Shown here piece by piece: positions 22,121 through 29,006 of a DNA stretch of 52,029 nucleotides. Position 1 is the first letter of the stretch. Every line of letters starts with the position of its first letter. This DNA is from Isosphaera sp. Its GTDB lineage: Bacteria; Planctomycetota; Planctomycetia; Gemmatales; Gemmataceae. The notes below the pieces were generated by a model. That model worked only from the letters and a program-made list of their open reading frames with translations. It was not told where the DNA came from and searched no databases. Both the position numbers and the translations under genes were made by a program. Where the stretch lies: positions 1 to 52,029 of the forward strand of contig PNKH01000051.1 of NCBI GenBank assembly GCA_013822345.1, read 5' to 3'.

Positions 22121-24346
22121 ATGGCGAGCCAGGGAGCCATCAAAAGCGGAGAGGCGTTTGTTGAATTCCGCGCCGATGACAGCCGGTTCCAGCGTGACAT
22201 CGCGCGCGTCGCGGAGAAGGTCCGCCGCACCGGCGACCTGATGCGCCGCGTCGGCGGGAAGGCCATGTTCGGCGGGGCCGGGCTCGGGGCGCTGGCCGGC
22301 GGGGGGCTCGCCGCGGTGACCGACGGCATCCTCGAGGCCGGCAAGCTCGCGGCCGCGGCCGACGCGTTCGGGCTGACCGGCGAGCAGGCGTCCCGGCTGT
22401 TCGGGGTGATGCGGGTCGGCGGGAGCGACATCCGCGACGCCACGGAAGGGCTCGTCACCTTCAACCAGCGGGTCAGCGACGCCCTGTCCGGGACCGGGGA
22501 GGAAGCCCAGAAGTTGTTCGCCGGGCTCGGGGTCGGGGCCGAGGAGTTCGAGGGGCTCGACACGGCCGCCCGGTTCTACCGACTGCTCGACGCCCTGCGG
22601 GCCGTCGAGGACCCGGCGAAGCGGGTCGGGCTGCTCCTGAAGGCCGTGGGCGAGGATACCGGGAAGAACCTGATCCCGGTGCTCGGGATGTCGGCCGACC
22701 AGGTCAAGAAGTTGGGGGACGCGGTCGAGCAGTCGTCCGCCGACCTCGCCGCGGCGAAGGAGGCTTCGGCCGCGTACTCGGTGGCGGTGGCGACGATCGG
22801 CGGGGCGTGGCAGCGGGCCGTGACGGCGGCCGCCCCGGTGATCGCCGAACTGGCCGGCTGGATCGCCGACGCCGCCCGGGCGGCGTCGGAGTGGGTGAAG
22901 CAGAACGTGGAGGTGATCCGCGTCGCGGCGGCCGTCGCCATCGGGGTCGCGGCCACCGGCATCGCCCTGGTCGGGCTCGGGGTGGCGCTCGGGATCGCCT
23001 CGATCGCCCTCGGGGCCTTCACCATCGCCCTGGCGGCGGTGAAGTTGGCGGTCGCGGCACTCGGGTTCCTCCTCACCCCGCTCGGCCTGGTCGTCGGCCT
23101 GGTAGTCGGCGGGCTCGGCTACCTCGTCTACCGCGCCGCCTCGGCCAGCGGCGCCCTCGACACCCTCGGGTCCGGTTTCCGGGCCATCGGGGACACGTTC
23201 CGGCAGACCTTCGGCGGGATCATCGCCGCCGTGAAGAAGGGCGACCTGAAGTTGGCGTTCGAGATCCTGACCACCGGCCTGCACGTCGCGTGGCTGCAGT
23301 TGGTCGAGGCGCTGCGGGGGGCGTGGCACCAGTTCTGTAACTACTTCCGGGACGCCTTCCGGGACGCCTTCCTGGCGGTCCAGCGGTTCGGCCTGAAGGT
23401 CGCCGCCGGGGTCCAGGGCGCGTTCCTCTCCGGGCTCATGAAGGTGGTGGAGGGGCTGAACGTCGCGGCCGCGGTGGCGGCCGGTAAGGGGAAGGACCCG
23501 AACGCGAACCGGGTCGAGTTCGAGCGGCGGGGCGGCGCGGACCTGGAGGGCCAGGTCAGGAAACTCGATGTGGAGCAGGGCGAGGACAAGAAGGCCAAGA
23601 ACGCCCTGGTGGCGGCGTACACGGCCCGCCTCGGCGAACAGATGGACAGGATCGGGGCGGCGGCCGCCGCCGCCCGCAAGCGGGGCGACGAGGCCGAAGT
23701 CCAGCGGCTGGTCGACGAGCACAACGCCTTACAGAAGAAGTTCTTCGAGCCCCCGGAGGCCGAGATCCCCGGGCTGAAGGAGGTCGACGCCCGGATCAAG
23801 GCCCGGTTCGAGAAGGTCAAGGCCCTGAACCGGCAGCAGATGGACCTCGCGGAACAGATCGCGGCCGGCGACAACTGGATCGACCCGAAGCCGTTCCGGG
23901 ACGCCGCCCGGGCCGTCGAGGAGGACGGGGCCCGGATGATCAAGGAGTTGGAGGACATCGACCGGGCCGAGCGGGACGCGCGCGACAAGGGGCAGGAGGA
24001 GCGGCTGGCCGCGATCCGGGCGGAGCGGGAGGAGCTGCAGCGCGCCCTCGGCGACCTCGTCCGCCGCGCGAACACGGAGGTCGCCCCGATGCCCCGGGAG
24101 GTGCAACCCGGCGGCGGGTTCTGGGAGCGGACCGCCGGGCAGTTGGGCCGGGCCCCCGTGGTCGAGCGGCTGGCGGACGCGGCCCGCGGGCTGTTCCAGT
24201 CCGGCGACTACCAGGGCGCCCTCGGCATGGGTGGCCGCGGGGACGCCGCGGCGGCCGCGACCAAGGAACTCGGCGCGAAGTTGGACAAGTCGAACGAGCT
24301 CCTGGCGGTGATCGCCCAGAACGTGTACGCCCCGATGTTCACGTAG
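22121..24346 (+). CDS. phage tail tape measure protein
   Basis: This is a 741-residue protein from ATG 22121. It begins with the typical tape measure N-terminus AFVEFRADDSRFQRDIARV, followed by a GGKAMFGGAGLGALAGGGLA segment. Long helices follow. A hydrophobic zone (about residues 260-345: VRVAAAVAIGVAATGIALVG-like and LGFLLTPLGLVVGLVVGG) can form the membrane-active part. The C-terminal half is charged coiled coil. Tape measure proteins set tail length and help DNA entry. It is short for the family, implying a short tail. No tail tube, fibre or baseplate gene follows, which is unusual because those normally come next. Confidence 0.85.
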   Translation: MASQGAIKSGEAFVEFRADDSRFQRDIARVAEKVRRTGDLMRRVGGKAMFGGAGLGALAGGGLAAVTDGILEAGKLAAAADAFGLTGEQASRLFGVMRVGGSDIRDATEGLVTFNQRVSDALSGTGEEAQKLFAGLGVGAEEFEGLDTAARFYRLLDALRAVEDPAKRVGLLLKAVGEDTGKNLIPVLGMSADQVKKLGDAVEQSSADLAAAKEASAAYSVAVATIGGAWQRAVTAAAPVIAELAGWIADAARAASEWVKQNVEVIRVAAAVAIGVAATGIALVGLGVALGIASIALGAFTIALAAVKLAVAALGFLLTPLGLVVGLVVGGLGYLVYRAASASGALDTLGSGFRAIGDTFRQTFGGIIAAVKKGDLKLAFEILTTGLHVAWLQLVEALRGAWHQFCNYFRDAFRDAFLAVQRFGLKVAAGVQGAFLSGLMKVVEGLNVAAAVAAGKGKDPNANRVEFERRGGADLEGQVRKLDVEQGEDKKAKNALVAAYTARLGEQMDRIGAAAAAARKRGDEAEVQRLVDEHNALQKKFFEPPEAEIPGLKEVDARIKARFEKVKALNRQQMDLAEQIAAGDNWIDPKPFRDAARAVEEDGARMIKELEDIDRAERDARDKGQEERLAAIRAEREELQRALGDLVRRANTEVAPMPREVQPGGGFWERTAGQLGRAPVVERLADAARGLFQSGDYQGALGMGGRGDAAAAATKELGAKLDKSNELLAVIAQNVYAPMFT

Positions 24347-24445
24347 CCCACCGACCCGCGGCCCGCCGCGGTGTGGCGGTGGGGCGGGGGGTGACCGGCA
24401 CGACCTCGACCCGGCGCCCCCGCCCGCTCCCGGAGTGACCCCGCC

Positions 24446-24673
24446 GTGGCCCATCACCCCGACCCCCGCCCCGGCCCGGCCGCCGACGCCTCCCTGGCCG
24501 GGCTGAGCCGCCTGTCCGGGGTCCCGGTCCCGGCCCTCGAGAAGCTGCTCGCCCGGGGCCTGATCCGGGTCCGCTCCCGGGCCCCGGGGATGCGGCGGAC
24601 GTTCAACCCCGACTGGGCCGCGGGCGTCCGCCGGGCGGCGGCCGAGGAAGGGCTGATCCCGGGCGACGAGTGA
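24446..24673 (+). CDS. small HTH-like protein of element B
   Basis: This is a 75-residue protein from GTG 24446. The segment ASLAGLSRLSGVPVPALEKL and the following ARGLIRVRSRAPG resemble the helix-turn-helix and wing of MerR or excisionase-type DNA-binding domains. Its stop overlaps the GTG start of the next gene (24670), so they are coupled. Such proteins regulate phage genes or act as recombination directionality factors, but nothing here decides between these roles. Confidence 0.5.
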   Translation: MAHHPDPRPGPAADASLAGLSRLSGVPVPALEKLLARGLIRVRSRAPGMRRTFNPDWAAGVRRAAAEEGLIPGDE

Positions 24674-25128
24674 AGCGCCGGCACATCGAGGAGCAGTACG
24701 CGGCCCGCCGCGAGGGGGCCGAGGCGTACCGCGACCAAGAGATGGCCCGGCTGTTCGACCGCTGTACCCGCAAGCAAGAGGGCGGTAGCGACCGCTGGAC
24801 CCAGGACCGGATCGCGGAGCGGATGGGGAGGCGACAGTCATGGGTCTCTAAGAGGCTCGTTTTCGGGCGGTTCCTGGCGTTTATTCCCACGGGAATATCT
24901 GCCGAAGGGCTGACCGAACGCCGCTTCCGCGAGCACTGGAAGCAGACCAAGAAGGCGGGCGGTGAGGACGCCCGGTTCAGGGCGGTGTTGGACCGGCTGC
25001 AGAACGGCATCCCCACGGGTGAAGCCGCACTTCACGACAAGCACGGCATCCCGCACGGCTACGAGTGGCCGCGTGAGGTTCACCGCTTCAACGGGTCGAG
25101 GTCCGACTTGGACTCGTCATCGAAGTAG
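24670..25128 (+). CDS. HTH protein with a ParB/KorB-like motif
   Basis: This is a 152-residue protein from GTG 24670, overlapping the previous stop. After a charged helix (EEQYAARREGAEAYRDQEMA) it contains the HTH RWTQDRIAERMGRRQSWVSK. That pattern is characteristic of ParB/KorB-type and related phage DNA-binding proteins (TQ..IA..MG..QSWVS). The C-terminus is polar. Its 3' end overlaps the convergent gene 25080-25460 by 49 bases. It may regulate element B's replication or expression. Confidence 0.6.
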   Translation: MKRRHIEEQYAARREGAEAYRDQEMARLFDRCTRKQEGGSDRWTQDRIAERMGRRQSWVSKRLVFGRFLAFIPTGISAEGLTERRFREHWKQTKKAGGEDARFRAVLDRLQNGIPTGEAALHDKHGIPHGYEWPREVHRFNGSRSDLDSSSK

Positions 25129-25460
25129 AACGCGGCCGGCTTCTCGCCGAGCAGCAGTTCCTCCAACTCCGCCAGCCCCACGAAGTCGGCGAAGGCGCGG
25201 TCCGGGAAGCGTGGAGGCGGCGGGAGTTCACCGACGGGCTCGCCGCGGCGTTTCGCGTCGGACCGACGCAACATCTCTTCGAGGTGCTCGCCGGCCGCCC
25301 TGAACTCCGCCTCCGGGTTCTTCGGGTTCAAGGCCACGGCGACGCGGCCCGTCCCGTCCAAGCGGAGCCTCAGTTCTGCGTCGTAGACCCGGTAGCCCCG
25401 CACGACCGGCTCAGACGCCAGCCAGTCGCTCAGCTGGGTCATCAGTTCCCCGACGTCCAT
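25080..25460 (-). CDS. element B protein of unknown function next to the XRE repressor
   Basis: This is a 126-residue protein from ATG 25460; a longer frame to 25574 would overlap the repressor gene and is less likely. It has an N-terminal helix (DVGELMTQLSDWLASEPVV), a strand region RVYDAELRLRLDGTGRVAVA, and an acidic leucine-rich C-terminus. It is divergent in character from the neighbouring morphogenesis genes. It is transcribed leftward, downstream of the XRE gene, and so probably belongs to the lysogenic (maintenance) transcript. The family is not recognised. Confidence 0.55.
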   Translation of the reverse strand: MDVGELMTQLSDWLASEPVVRGYRVYDAELRLRLDGTGRVAVALNPKNPEAEFRAAGEHLEEMLRRSDAKRRGEPVGELPPPPRFPDRAFADFVGLAELEELLLGEKPAAFYFDDESKSDLDPLKR

Positions 25461-25513
25461 GACTCCCTCACGCTTGCAGGTACCGCCGCCCTTCGCCCCG
25501 ATGGCGACCGGGA

Positions 25514-25762
25514 TCAGTTCTTCTTCCCCCGGGGCTTCTTCGCCGGGGCCGGCTCCGGGGCCACGTCCTCGCACCCGGCGAACGCCTCGCAGGTGACCCC
25601 CAGGGCGGCCGCCAGCTTCACCGTCGTCGCCAGGGCCGGGGACCGGCGGCCGCCCTCGTAGCTGTAGATCGTGCCGAACGGCACCCCGCTCGCCTCGGCC
25701 AGTGCCTTACGGGTCAGGCCCCGGCCCTCCCGCAAGTCCCGCAGCCGCTTCCCGAACGTCAT
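25514..25762 (-). CDS. XRE-family repressor-like protein of element B
   Basis: This is an 82-residue protein from ATG 25762. It is a single HTH_XRE domain: FGKRLRDLREGRGLTRKALA, then EASGVPFGTIYSYEGGRRSP, then a closing helix, plus a short lysine-rich tail. The frame continues upstream to 25822, but the domain begins at this ATG. It lies opposite a strong promoter (25843-25871) that drives genes to the right, with a small palindrome beside it. This is a typical phage or satellite control region. It would keep element B quiescent. Confidence 0.8.
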   Translation of the reverse strand: MTFGKRLRDLREGRGLTRKALAEASGVPFGTIYSYEGGRRSPALATTVKLAAALGVTCEAFAGCEDVAPEPAPAKKPRGKKN

Positions 25763-25827
25763 GCCGGTCCCCTCCCGGGCGCACCGGAGTCTACGCCGCC
25801 GCCCCGGCGGACGCAACATCACCTATT

Positions 25828-25871
25828 CGCCGCATACGGCGCTTGACACATTACCGGGCGCGGGGTAGGCT
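25828..25871 (+). promoter_or_regulatory. promoter with adjacent operator in element B's control region
   Basis: TTGACA at 25843-25848 and TAGGCT at 25866-25871 are separated by 17 bases, a near-consensus housekeeping promoter reading right. Directly upstream lies the palindrome CGCCG-CATA-CGGCG (25828-25841). It is a candidate operator for the XRE protein encoded in the opposite direction. Confidence 0.65.
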
Positions 25872-25937
25872 GCCCGCCGCGGGGCCGGGAGCCGCACCAC
25901 CGGGCGCGGCGGCCGGCCCGCACCACGGAGGACGACG

Positions 25938-26327
25938 ATGAGCGTGAACGTGATCAACCGGGCGGCGGGTGCGGACGGGGCGGCCGACGCGTTCGCCGTC
26001 TGGGCGGCCCGGGCGCGGGCGCTGCTGGAGGAACTGCGGGGCGACCTGTACCGCCTCGCCGGGGCGGCGGCGGACCCCGGGCACCCGCTCCGCGGGCTGC
26101 TCGACCCGGACGCGCTGCTGGGCGTCGCCGAGGCCCTCATCGCGCCCGGCGACCAGTTGGTCGACGCGAGCCTGATCGGGTTCCCGCCGGCCCTGCCCGA
26201 CCCGCTGAGGGTCGAGGCCGTGCCCCGCCCGCGGGGCGGAAGGCCGGCCGGGCGGAAGCGGCTGGCGGCCGTCCGCCGCGCGACCGCCGCCCACTACGCC
26301 GCGATGCAGGAGGCCGGCCGTGGCTGA
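25938..26327 (+). CDS. element B early protein of unknown function
   Basis: This is a 129-residue protein from ATG 25938, preceded by GGAGGACGACG. It is the first gene after the promoter at 25843-25871 and thus likely the first made on derepression. It has an N-terminal helical domain (FAVWAARARALLEELRGDLY) and a basic C-terminus (RPRGGRPAGRKRLAAVRRAT) that could bind DNA. Its end overlaps the GTG start of the next gene by 8 bases. No known family is recognised. By position it may be the signal-responsive or takeover gene of the element. Confidence 0.55.
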   Translation: MSVNVINRAAGADGAADAFAVWAARARALLEELRGDLYRLAGAAADPGHPLRGLLDPDALLGVAEALIAPGDQLVDASLIGFPPALPDPLRVEAVPRPRGGRPAGRKRLAAVRRATAAHYAAMQEAGRG

Positions 26328-26616
26328 CACCACCGAACAGAGGGAGCGGGAACGGGCGGTCCGGAGGGCGGTCCGCGTGGTCCAGAGCGACGGGTACCAG
26401 GACCTCAAGGCGGTCGCGGCCGCGGCCCGGGAACTGGCGGGGCTGTGCCGGAACTACACCGCCGACCACCCCGCCGGGTGCCGGTGCGGGAACTGTCGGA
26501 GGCTCGCTCGCTGCGCCCACCCGGGCTACGAACAGTTGGTCGTCGCGCTCGGGGTAGTCGCCCGGCAACTCGGCGAGACGCTGGAAGGCGACGTGCCGTT
26601 GCACTGTGTCGAGTGA
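26320..26616 (+). CDS. small cysteine-containing protein of element B
   Basis: This is a 98-residue protein from GTG 26320, overlapping the previous gene. Helices flank a cysteine/histidine cluster (CRNYTADHPAGCRCGNCRRL, then ARCAHPGYEQL) that could hold zinc. It is the second gene of the rightward transcript from the control region. The function is unknown; a small zinc-binding regulator is one possibility. Confidence 0.5.
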   Translation: MADTTEQRERERAVRRAVRVVQSDGYQDLKAVAAAARELAGLCRNYTADHPAGCRCGNCRRLARCAHPGYEQLVVALGVVARQLGETLEGDVPLHCVE

Positions 26617-26680
26617 GGCCACCAGAGGAGGCCATCACCCCCGCGGCCCGCCCGGACGCGTCCGGGCGGGCCGATCGCGT

Positions 26681-26980
26681 TCACCCCTCCTGCAGGTCGG
26701 CCCACGTCCGCCGCACCTGCGAGCCGGCCCGGACCGGGGCCCGCACGAACTCGGCCCACTCCCAGTGAGGGGCGGCGTAGGTGACGGCGCGGAGGAAGTA
26801 GGCGCGGCGGTCCGAGCCGGGCAACTTCACCTCGACCGTCATGCCCATCTCCACCCCGAGCGTCTCCCACTCGTCCGGCGACACCCGCAGACGGAACCCG
26901 GCTGGCGTGTGCACCACCAGGGCGTAGAGCAGTACCCGGCCGACCGCGACCGCGCCCACCCTCGACTCGCTCACAGGCAT
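26681..26980 (-). CDS. element B protein just inside attR, coupled to the capsid operon's broken protease frame
   Basis: This is a 99-residue protein from ATG 26980, with AAAGGAGA directly upstream. The sequence AGFRLRVSPDEWETLGVEMG, then VKLPGSDRRAYFLRAVTY suggests a small beta-barrel. It points the same way as the capsid operon. The N-terminal protease fragment reads through attR and stops at 26971-26973, seven bases inside this gene's start. Translation of the capsid operon would therefore reach this start codon. In the excised or uninserted state that linkage does not exist. The function is not recognised. Confidence 0.6.
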   Translation of the reverse strand: MPVSESRVGAVAVGRVLLYALVVHTPAGFRLRVSPDEWETLGVEMGMTVEVKLPGSDRRAYFLRAVTYAAPHWEWAEFVRAPVRAGSQVRRTWADLQEG

Positions 26981-27189
26981 CTCCTTTCTCGACTCGATGT
27001 GTATGTGTATGTAATGGCCCACAAGACGACCGGGTTCAGCAGGAACTCGTCGGCGTTGCGGAGGCCGGTCGGGACGACCACGTCCCCGGCCCGGTCCGGG
27101 TCGACGGTGGTGATGACCGACCGGACGGTGAGCTTGTCCGGGTCGACGGCGAGGGTGCGGGCGGCCGGGTCGGCGCGCGTGAGGGCCAC
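26971..27189 (-). pseudogene. N-terminal part of the HK97-type prohead protease, cut by element B
   Basis: From GTG 27189 the frame reads LAVDPDKLTVRSVITTVDPD and GDVVVPTGLRNADEFLLNPV, the typical start of this planctomycete prohead protease type. The 55 native codons end exactly at 27025. The remaining 17 residues (LWAITYTYTSSRERRCL) are encoded by element B and end at 26971. Joined to 11001-10582 the intact protein would be 194 residues, with no frame change. Palindrome P9 lies between this gene and the portal. Confidence 0.9.
27025..27036. other. attR core of element B
   Basis: GACGACCGGGTT is identical to 11002-11013. On the right side is the protease 5' part. On the left the element sequence GGCCCACAA still resembles the host continuation (GCCCAGAG) at most positions, so attP mimics the target codons for Leu-Trp-Ala. 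The element side also has GTGTATGTGTATG, facing GCACACAC on the other end, a possible inverted recombinase-binding arm. Confidence 0.9.
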
Positions 27190-27219
27190 GGGTCACCTCG
27201 GTACGTGACTGGGTTGCGC

Positions 27220-27310
27220 TGAAGGGGTGAGGGGGTGAACGGGTGAAGGGGTGACAAAGCCCCGAGTCGTCTTCGTCACCCCTTCACCCGTTCACCCCCT
27301 CACCCCTTCA
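27220..27310. repeat. palindrome P9 (GGGGTGA family) between protease and portal genes
   Basis: Perfect 36 bp inverted arms at 27220-27255 and 27275-27310 surround a 19-base loop. It is the same family as P8. The portal gene's last codons and its TGA stop (27292-27294) lie within the right arm, so the element has become the end of the coding sequence. Confidence 0.93.
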
Positions 27311-28521
27311 TCCGGCTCCAGAGAGCGCGGCAGGATCGGCTTGTCGAACCGCGGGTCGGGGAACGGGGCCAGGCCGCGGGCCTTCCGGATCTCGTTGAAC
27401 GTCCGCAGCCCGAGCCGGGCGTCCAGCTCGTCGTCCTTCCGCCGCTGGTCGAGGTTCCGCGGCGAGCAGTCGGGGAACCCCACCGCCACGTCCGGCCCGT
27501 ACCGGGCCGCCAGGTCGCGGGTCAGGGCCTGCCCGATCAGGTCGAGCTTCGGCTGGATCGTCCCCTCGCAGAACATCACCCGCGCCCCGAACCAGATGTC
27601 CGCCCCGAGGCCGAGGTTCTCGACCACGCCCGTGATCGGCGGCGGGACGCGGAACACCGCGAGGATCTCGTCCCGGGTCATCCGCGAGCTGTTCAGGAAG
27701 TCCATCTCGGCCGGGGTGAGCGTCCACGGGCTGGCCTTCAGCCCCTGCTCCAGCACCAGCGGGCGGTGCCAGTTGTCCCGCCCGCCGAACTTCGCCGTCA
27801 GCTTCTCCTCCAGCCGCGTCACCGTCTGGTCGGTCAGCGTCTGCTCGGTCTGGAGCACGACCCCGGGCCGCGACCCGGCCAGGAACGTCTGGTGCCGGGA
27901 CCGGAGCAACTCGGTGTTCGCGTCGACGGTCAGGGCGTTCGCCTGGAGCGGCGACAGCCCGTGGTGCGGGTCGAGCGGGTTCGGGTACTTCAGGTGGATC
28001 ACCTCGTCCGGCCCGAACTCCTCGGCCGGCACCCCGGGGGCGGCGACCTGGTACGCCCGGACGTACTCGGCCTTGTCCGGCACCACCCGCACCCACGGGG
28101 TCGGGATGACCCACAGCTCGCCGGGGGCGCCGCCGACGCCGCGCGGGGCGACGTACCAGAACGCGTTCCCGGTCAGTTCGAGGTACACCACCGTCAGGTA
28201 CCACAGCTCCCACGGGGTGAGCCACGGGTTCGGCCGGTCGAGCAGCCGGCAGAGCGGGTGGGTGTGCGGCAGCGGGGCCATCTCGTGGTCCGCCTGGCCG
28301 GTGGTGCGGTACAGGAACGGCCGGTGCCGGGCGGCTTCTTGCGCGATCGCGTTGACCGCCGCGTACACCCACGACCGGTAGTTCCGCAGCTGCTCGGCCG
28401 GGTCGTCGTGCCACCACCCGGCGGACGGGAACGGCGGGGCGAACACGGCCGCGACCCGCGGCGGGGGCGACTTCGGGGCGGCCGGCCGCAGGGCCTTGAG
28501 CAGGCGTGACAGGACGCGCAT
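27292..28521 (-). CDS. HK97-family phage portal protein
   Basis: This is a 409-residue protein from ATG 28521. It shows the hallmarks of the family: RSWVYAAVNAIAQEAARHRP near the N-terminus, then HPLCRLLDRPNPWLTPWELW, then VVYLELTGNAFWYV. A loop rich in 'IPTPWVRVVPD' follows, then DEVIHLKYPNPLDPHHGLSP. The C-terminal AEMDFLNSSRMTRDEILAVF and PPPITGVVENLGLG complete the pattern. Portals form the dodecameric DNA gate of the capsid and bind the terminase. No terminase is encoded in element A. The C-terminus (EGVRG) runs into palindrome P9. Confidence 0.92.
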   Translation of the reverse strand: MRVLSRLLKALRPAAPKSPPPRVAAVFAPPFPSAGWWHDDPAEQLRNYRSWVYAAVNAIAQEAARHRPFLYRTTGQADHEMAPLPHTHPLCRLLDRPNPWLTPWELWYLTVVYLELTGNAFWYVAPRGVGGAPGELWVIPTPWVRVVPDKAEYVRAYQVAAPGVPAEEFGPDEVIHLKYPNPLDPHHGLSPLQANALTVDANTELLRSRHQTFLAGSRPGVVLQTEQTLTDQTVTRLEEKLTAKFGGRDNWHRPLVLEQGLKASPWTLTPAEMDFLNSSRMTRDEILAVFRVPPPITGVVENLGLGADIWFGARVMFCEGTIQPKLDLIGQALTRDLAARYGPDVAVGFPDCSPRNLDQRRKDDELDARLGLRTFNEIRKARGLAPFPDPRFDKPILPRSLEPDEGVRG

Positions 28522-28542
28522 GGGACGACCGTGGGGGTGGGG

Positions 28543-28773
28543 CTACGCGGGGGACGGGTCCGGGGGCTTCGGCGGGCCGATCGGGACCTCCTCGGCCACC
28601 TTCCGGTACCCGAGGCAGCGGGCGACGTGCAGGACCTCCCGCCACGTCGGGTAACGCCGCCCGGTCCGCTTCTGGAACCCGGACATGGCGAGCAGGAACT
28701 CCCACTCGTCGCGGGTCATCTCGGACCCGTCCAGGGCGGACGAGTAGGACGTGTACCCGGGCTTCGGCGGCAT
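28543..28773 (-). CDS. small protein at the head of the capsid operon
   Basis: This is a 76-residue protein from ATG 28773; the upstream extension to 28899 is in non-coding sequence. It contains MTRDEWEFLLAMSGFQKRTG and YPTWREVLHVARCLGYRKVA, two helices separated by a basic turn. It ends 21 bases before the portal start and is transcribed with it. It could be a small regulator or packaging accessory protein, but it has no recognisable motif. It marks the 5' end of the capsid operon; the next gene on the right is a host-type methyltransferase on the other strand. Confidence 0.55.
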   Translation of the reverse strand: MPPKPGYTSYSSALDGSEMTRDEWEFLLAMSGFQKRTGRRYPTWREVLHVARCLGYRKVAEEVPIGPPKPPDPSPA

Positions 28774-28885
28774 CGCGGACCTCCGCTCCCGCCGGGACGT
28801 GACCGGGCGGGGAGCCGGGTACCCTGGGCCGACTCCCCCGCCCGGCGACGGGGAGGGGTCCGCACCGGCCGGCCAGCCGACCAGT

Positions 28886-28911
28886 GATATTCTGTACACC
28901 AGAGGATATGC
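28886..28911. promoter_or_regulatory. AT-richer spot between capsid operon and host gene
   Basis: In the 233-base gap 28774-29006 the stretch GATATTCTGTACACCAGAGG stands out as AT-rich and imperfectly palindromic (ATATTCTG against CAGAGGATAT). It could hold the promoter of the capsid operon, reading left, or a boundary site of element A. Nothing else is seen in this gap except a TACGAT promoter-like -10 at 28966-28971 for the methyltransferase gene. Confidence 0.35.
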
Positions 28912-29006
28912 ACGACGGGGCCGGCGCGGTCAACCCGGGGCGGCGATTTTTCCGGCCCGGGCGGGTACGATGGGGGTCGGACCCGACACCCGGCAGGAGA
29001 ACGGCG

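Larger units (their letters stand above)
11002..27036 (+). mobile_element. element B: integrated phage-like or satellite element with large serine recombinase, about 16 kb
   Basis: The element is bounded by the direct repeat GACGACCGGGTT at 11002-11013 and 27025-27036. The sequences outside the repeats rejoin in frame into one prohead protease gene. A large serine recombinase gene begins 54 bases inside the left end, as expected for the element's own integrase. Cargo, left to right: wHTH protein, small phage proteins, PrimPol-like primase, GpA-like terminase, Com-like zinc finger, coiled-coil protein, prohead-protease-like protein, two chaperone-like proteins, tape measure, HTH proteins and an XRE control region. 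No major capsid, portal, connector, tail tube, baseplate, lysis or holin gene is recognisable. Confidence 0.9.

Noticed and set aside
8529-27310. P8 and P9 as attachment repeats or transposon ends flanking the whole phage region
   Set aside because: They are palindromes sitting in gaps between genes of the capsid operon and do not interrupt any gene; the pair GACGACCGGGTT restores the protease frame exactly and is the better junction.
7906-28773. Calling the whole region one ordinary complete prophage
   Set aside because: There are no tail tube, baseplate, fibre or lysis genes, the head operon runs opposite to the terminase/tape measure genes, and the internal att repeats show two separate units.
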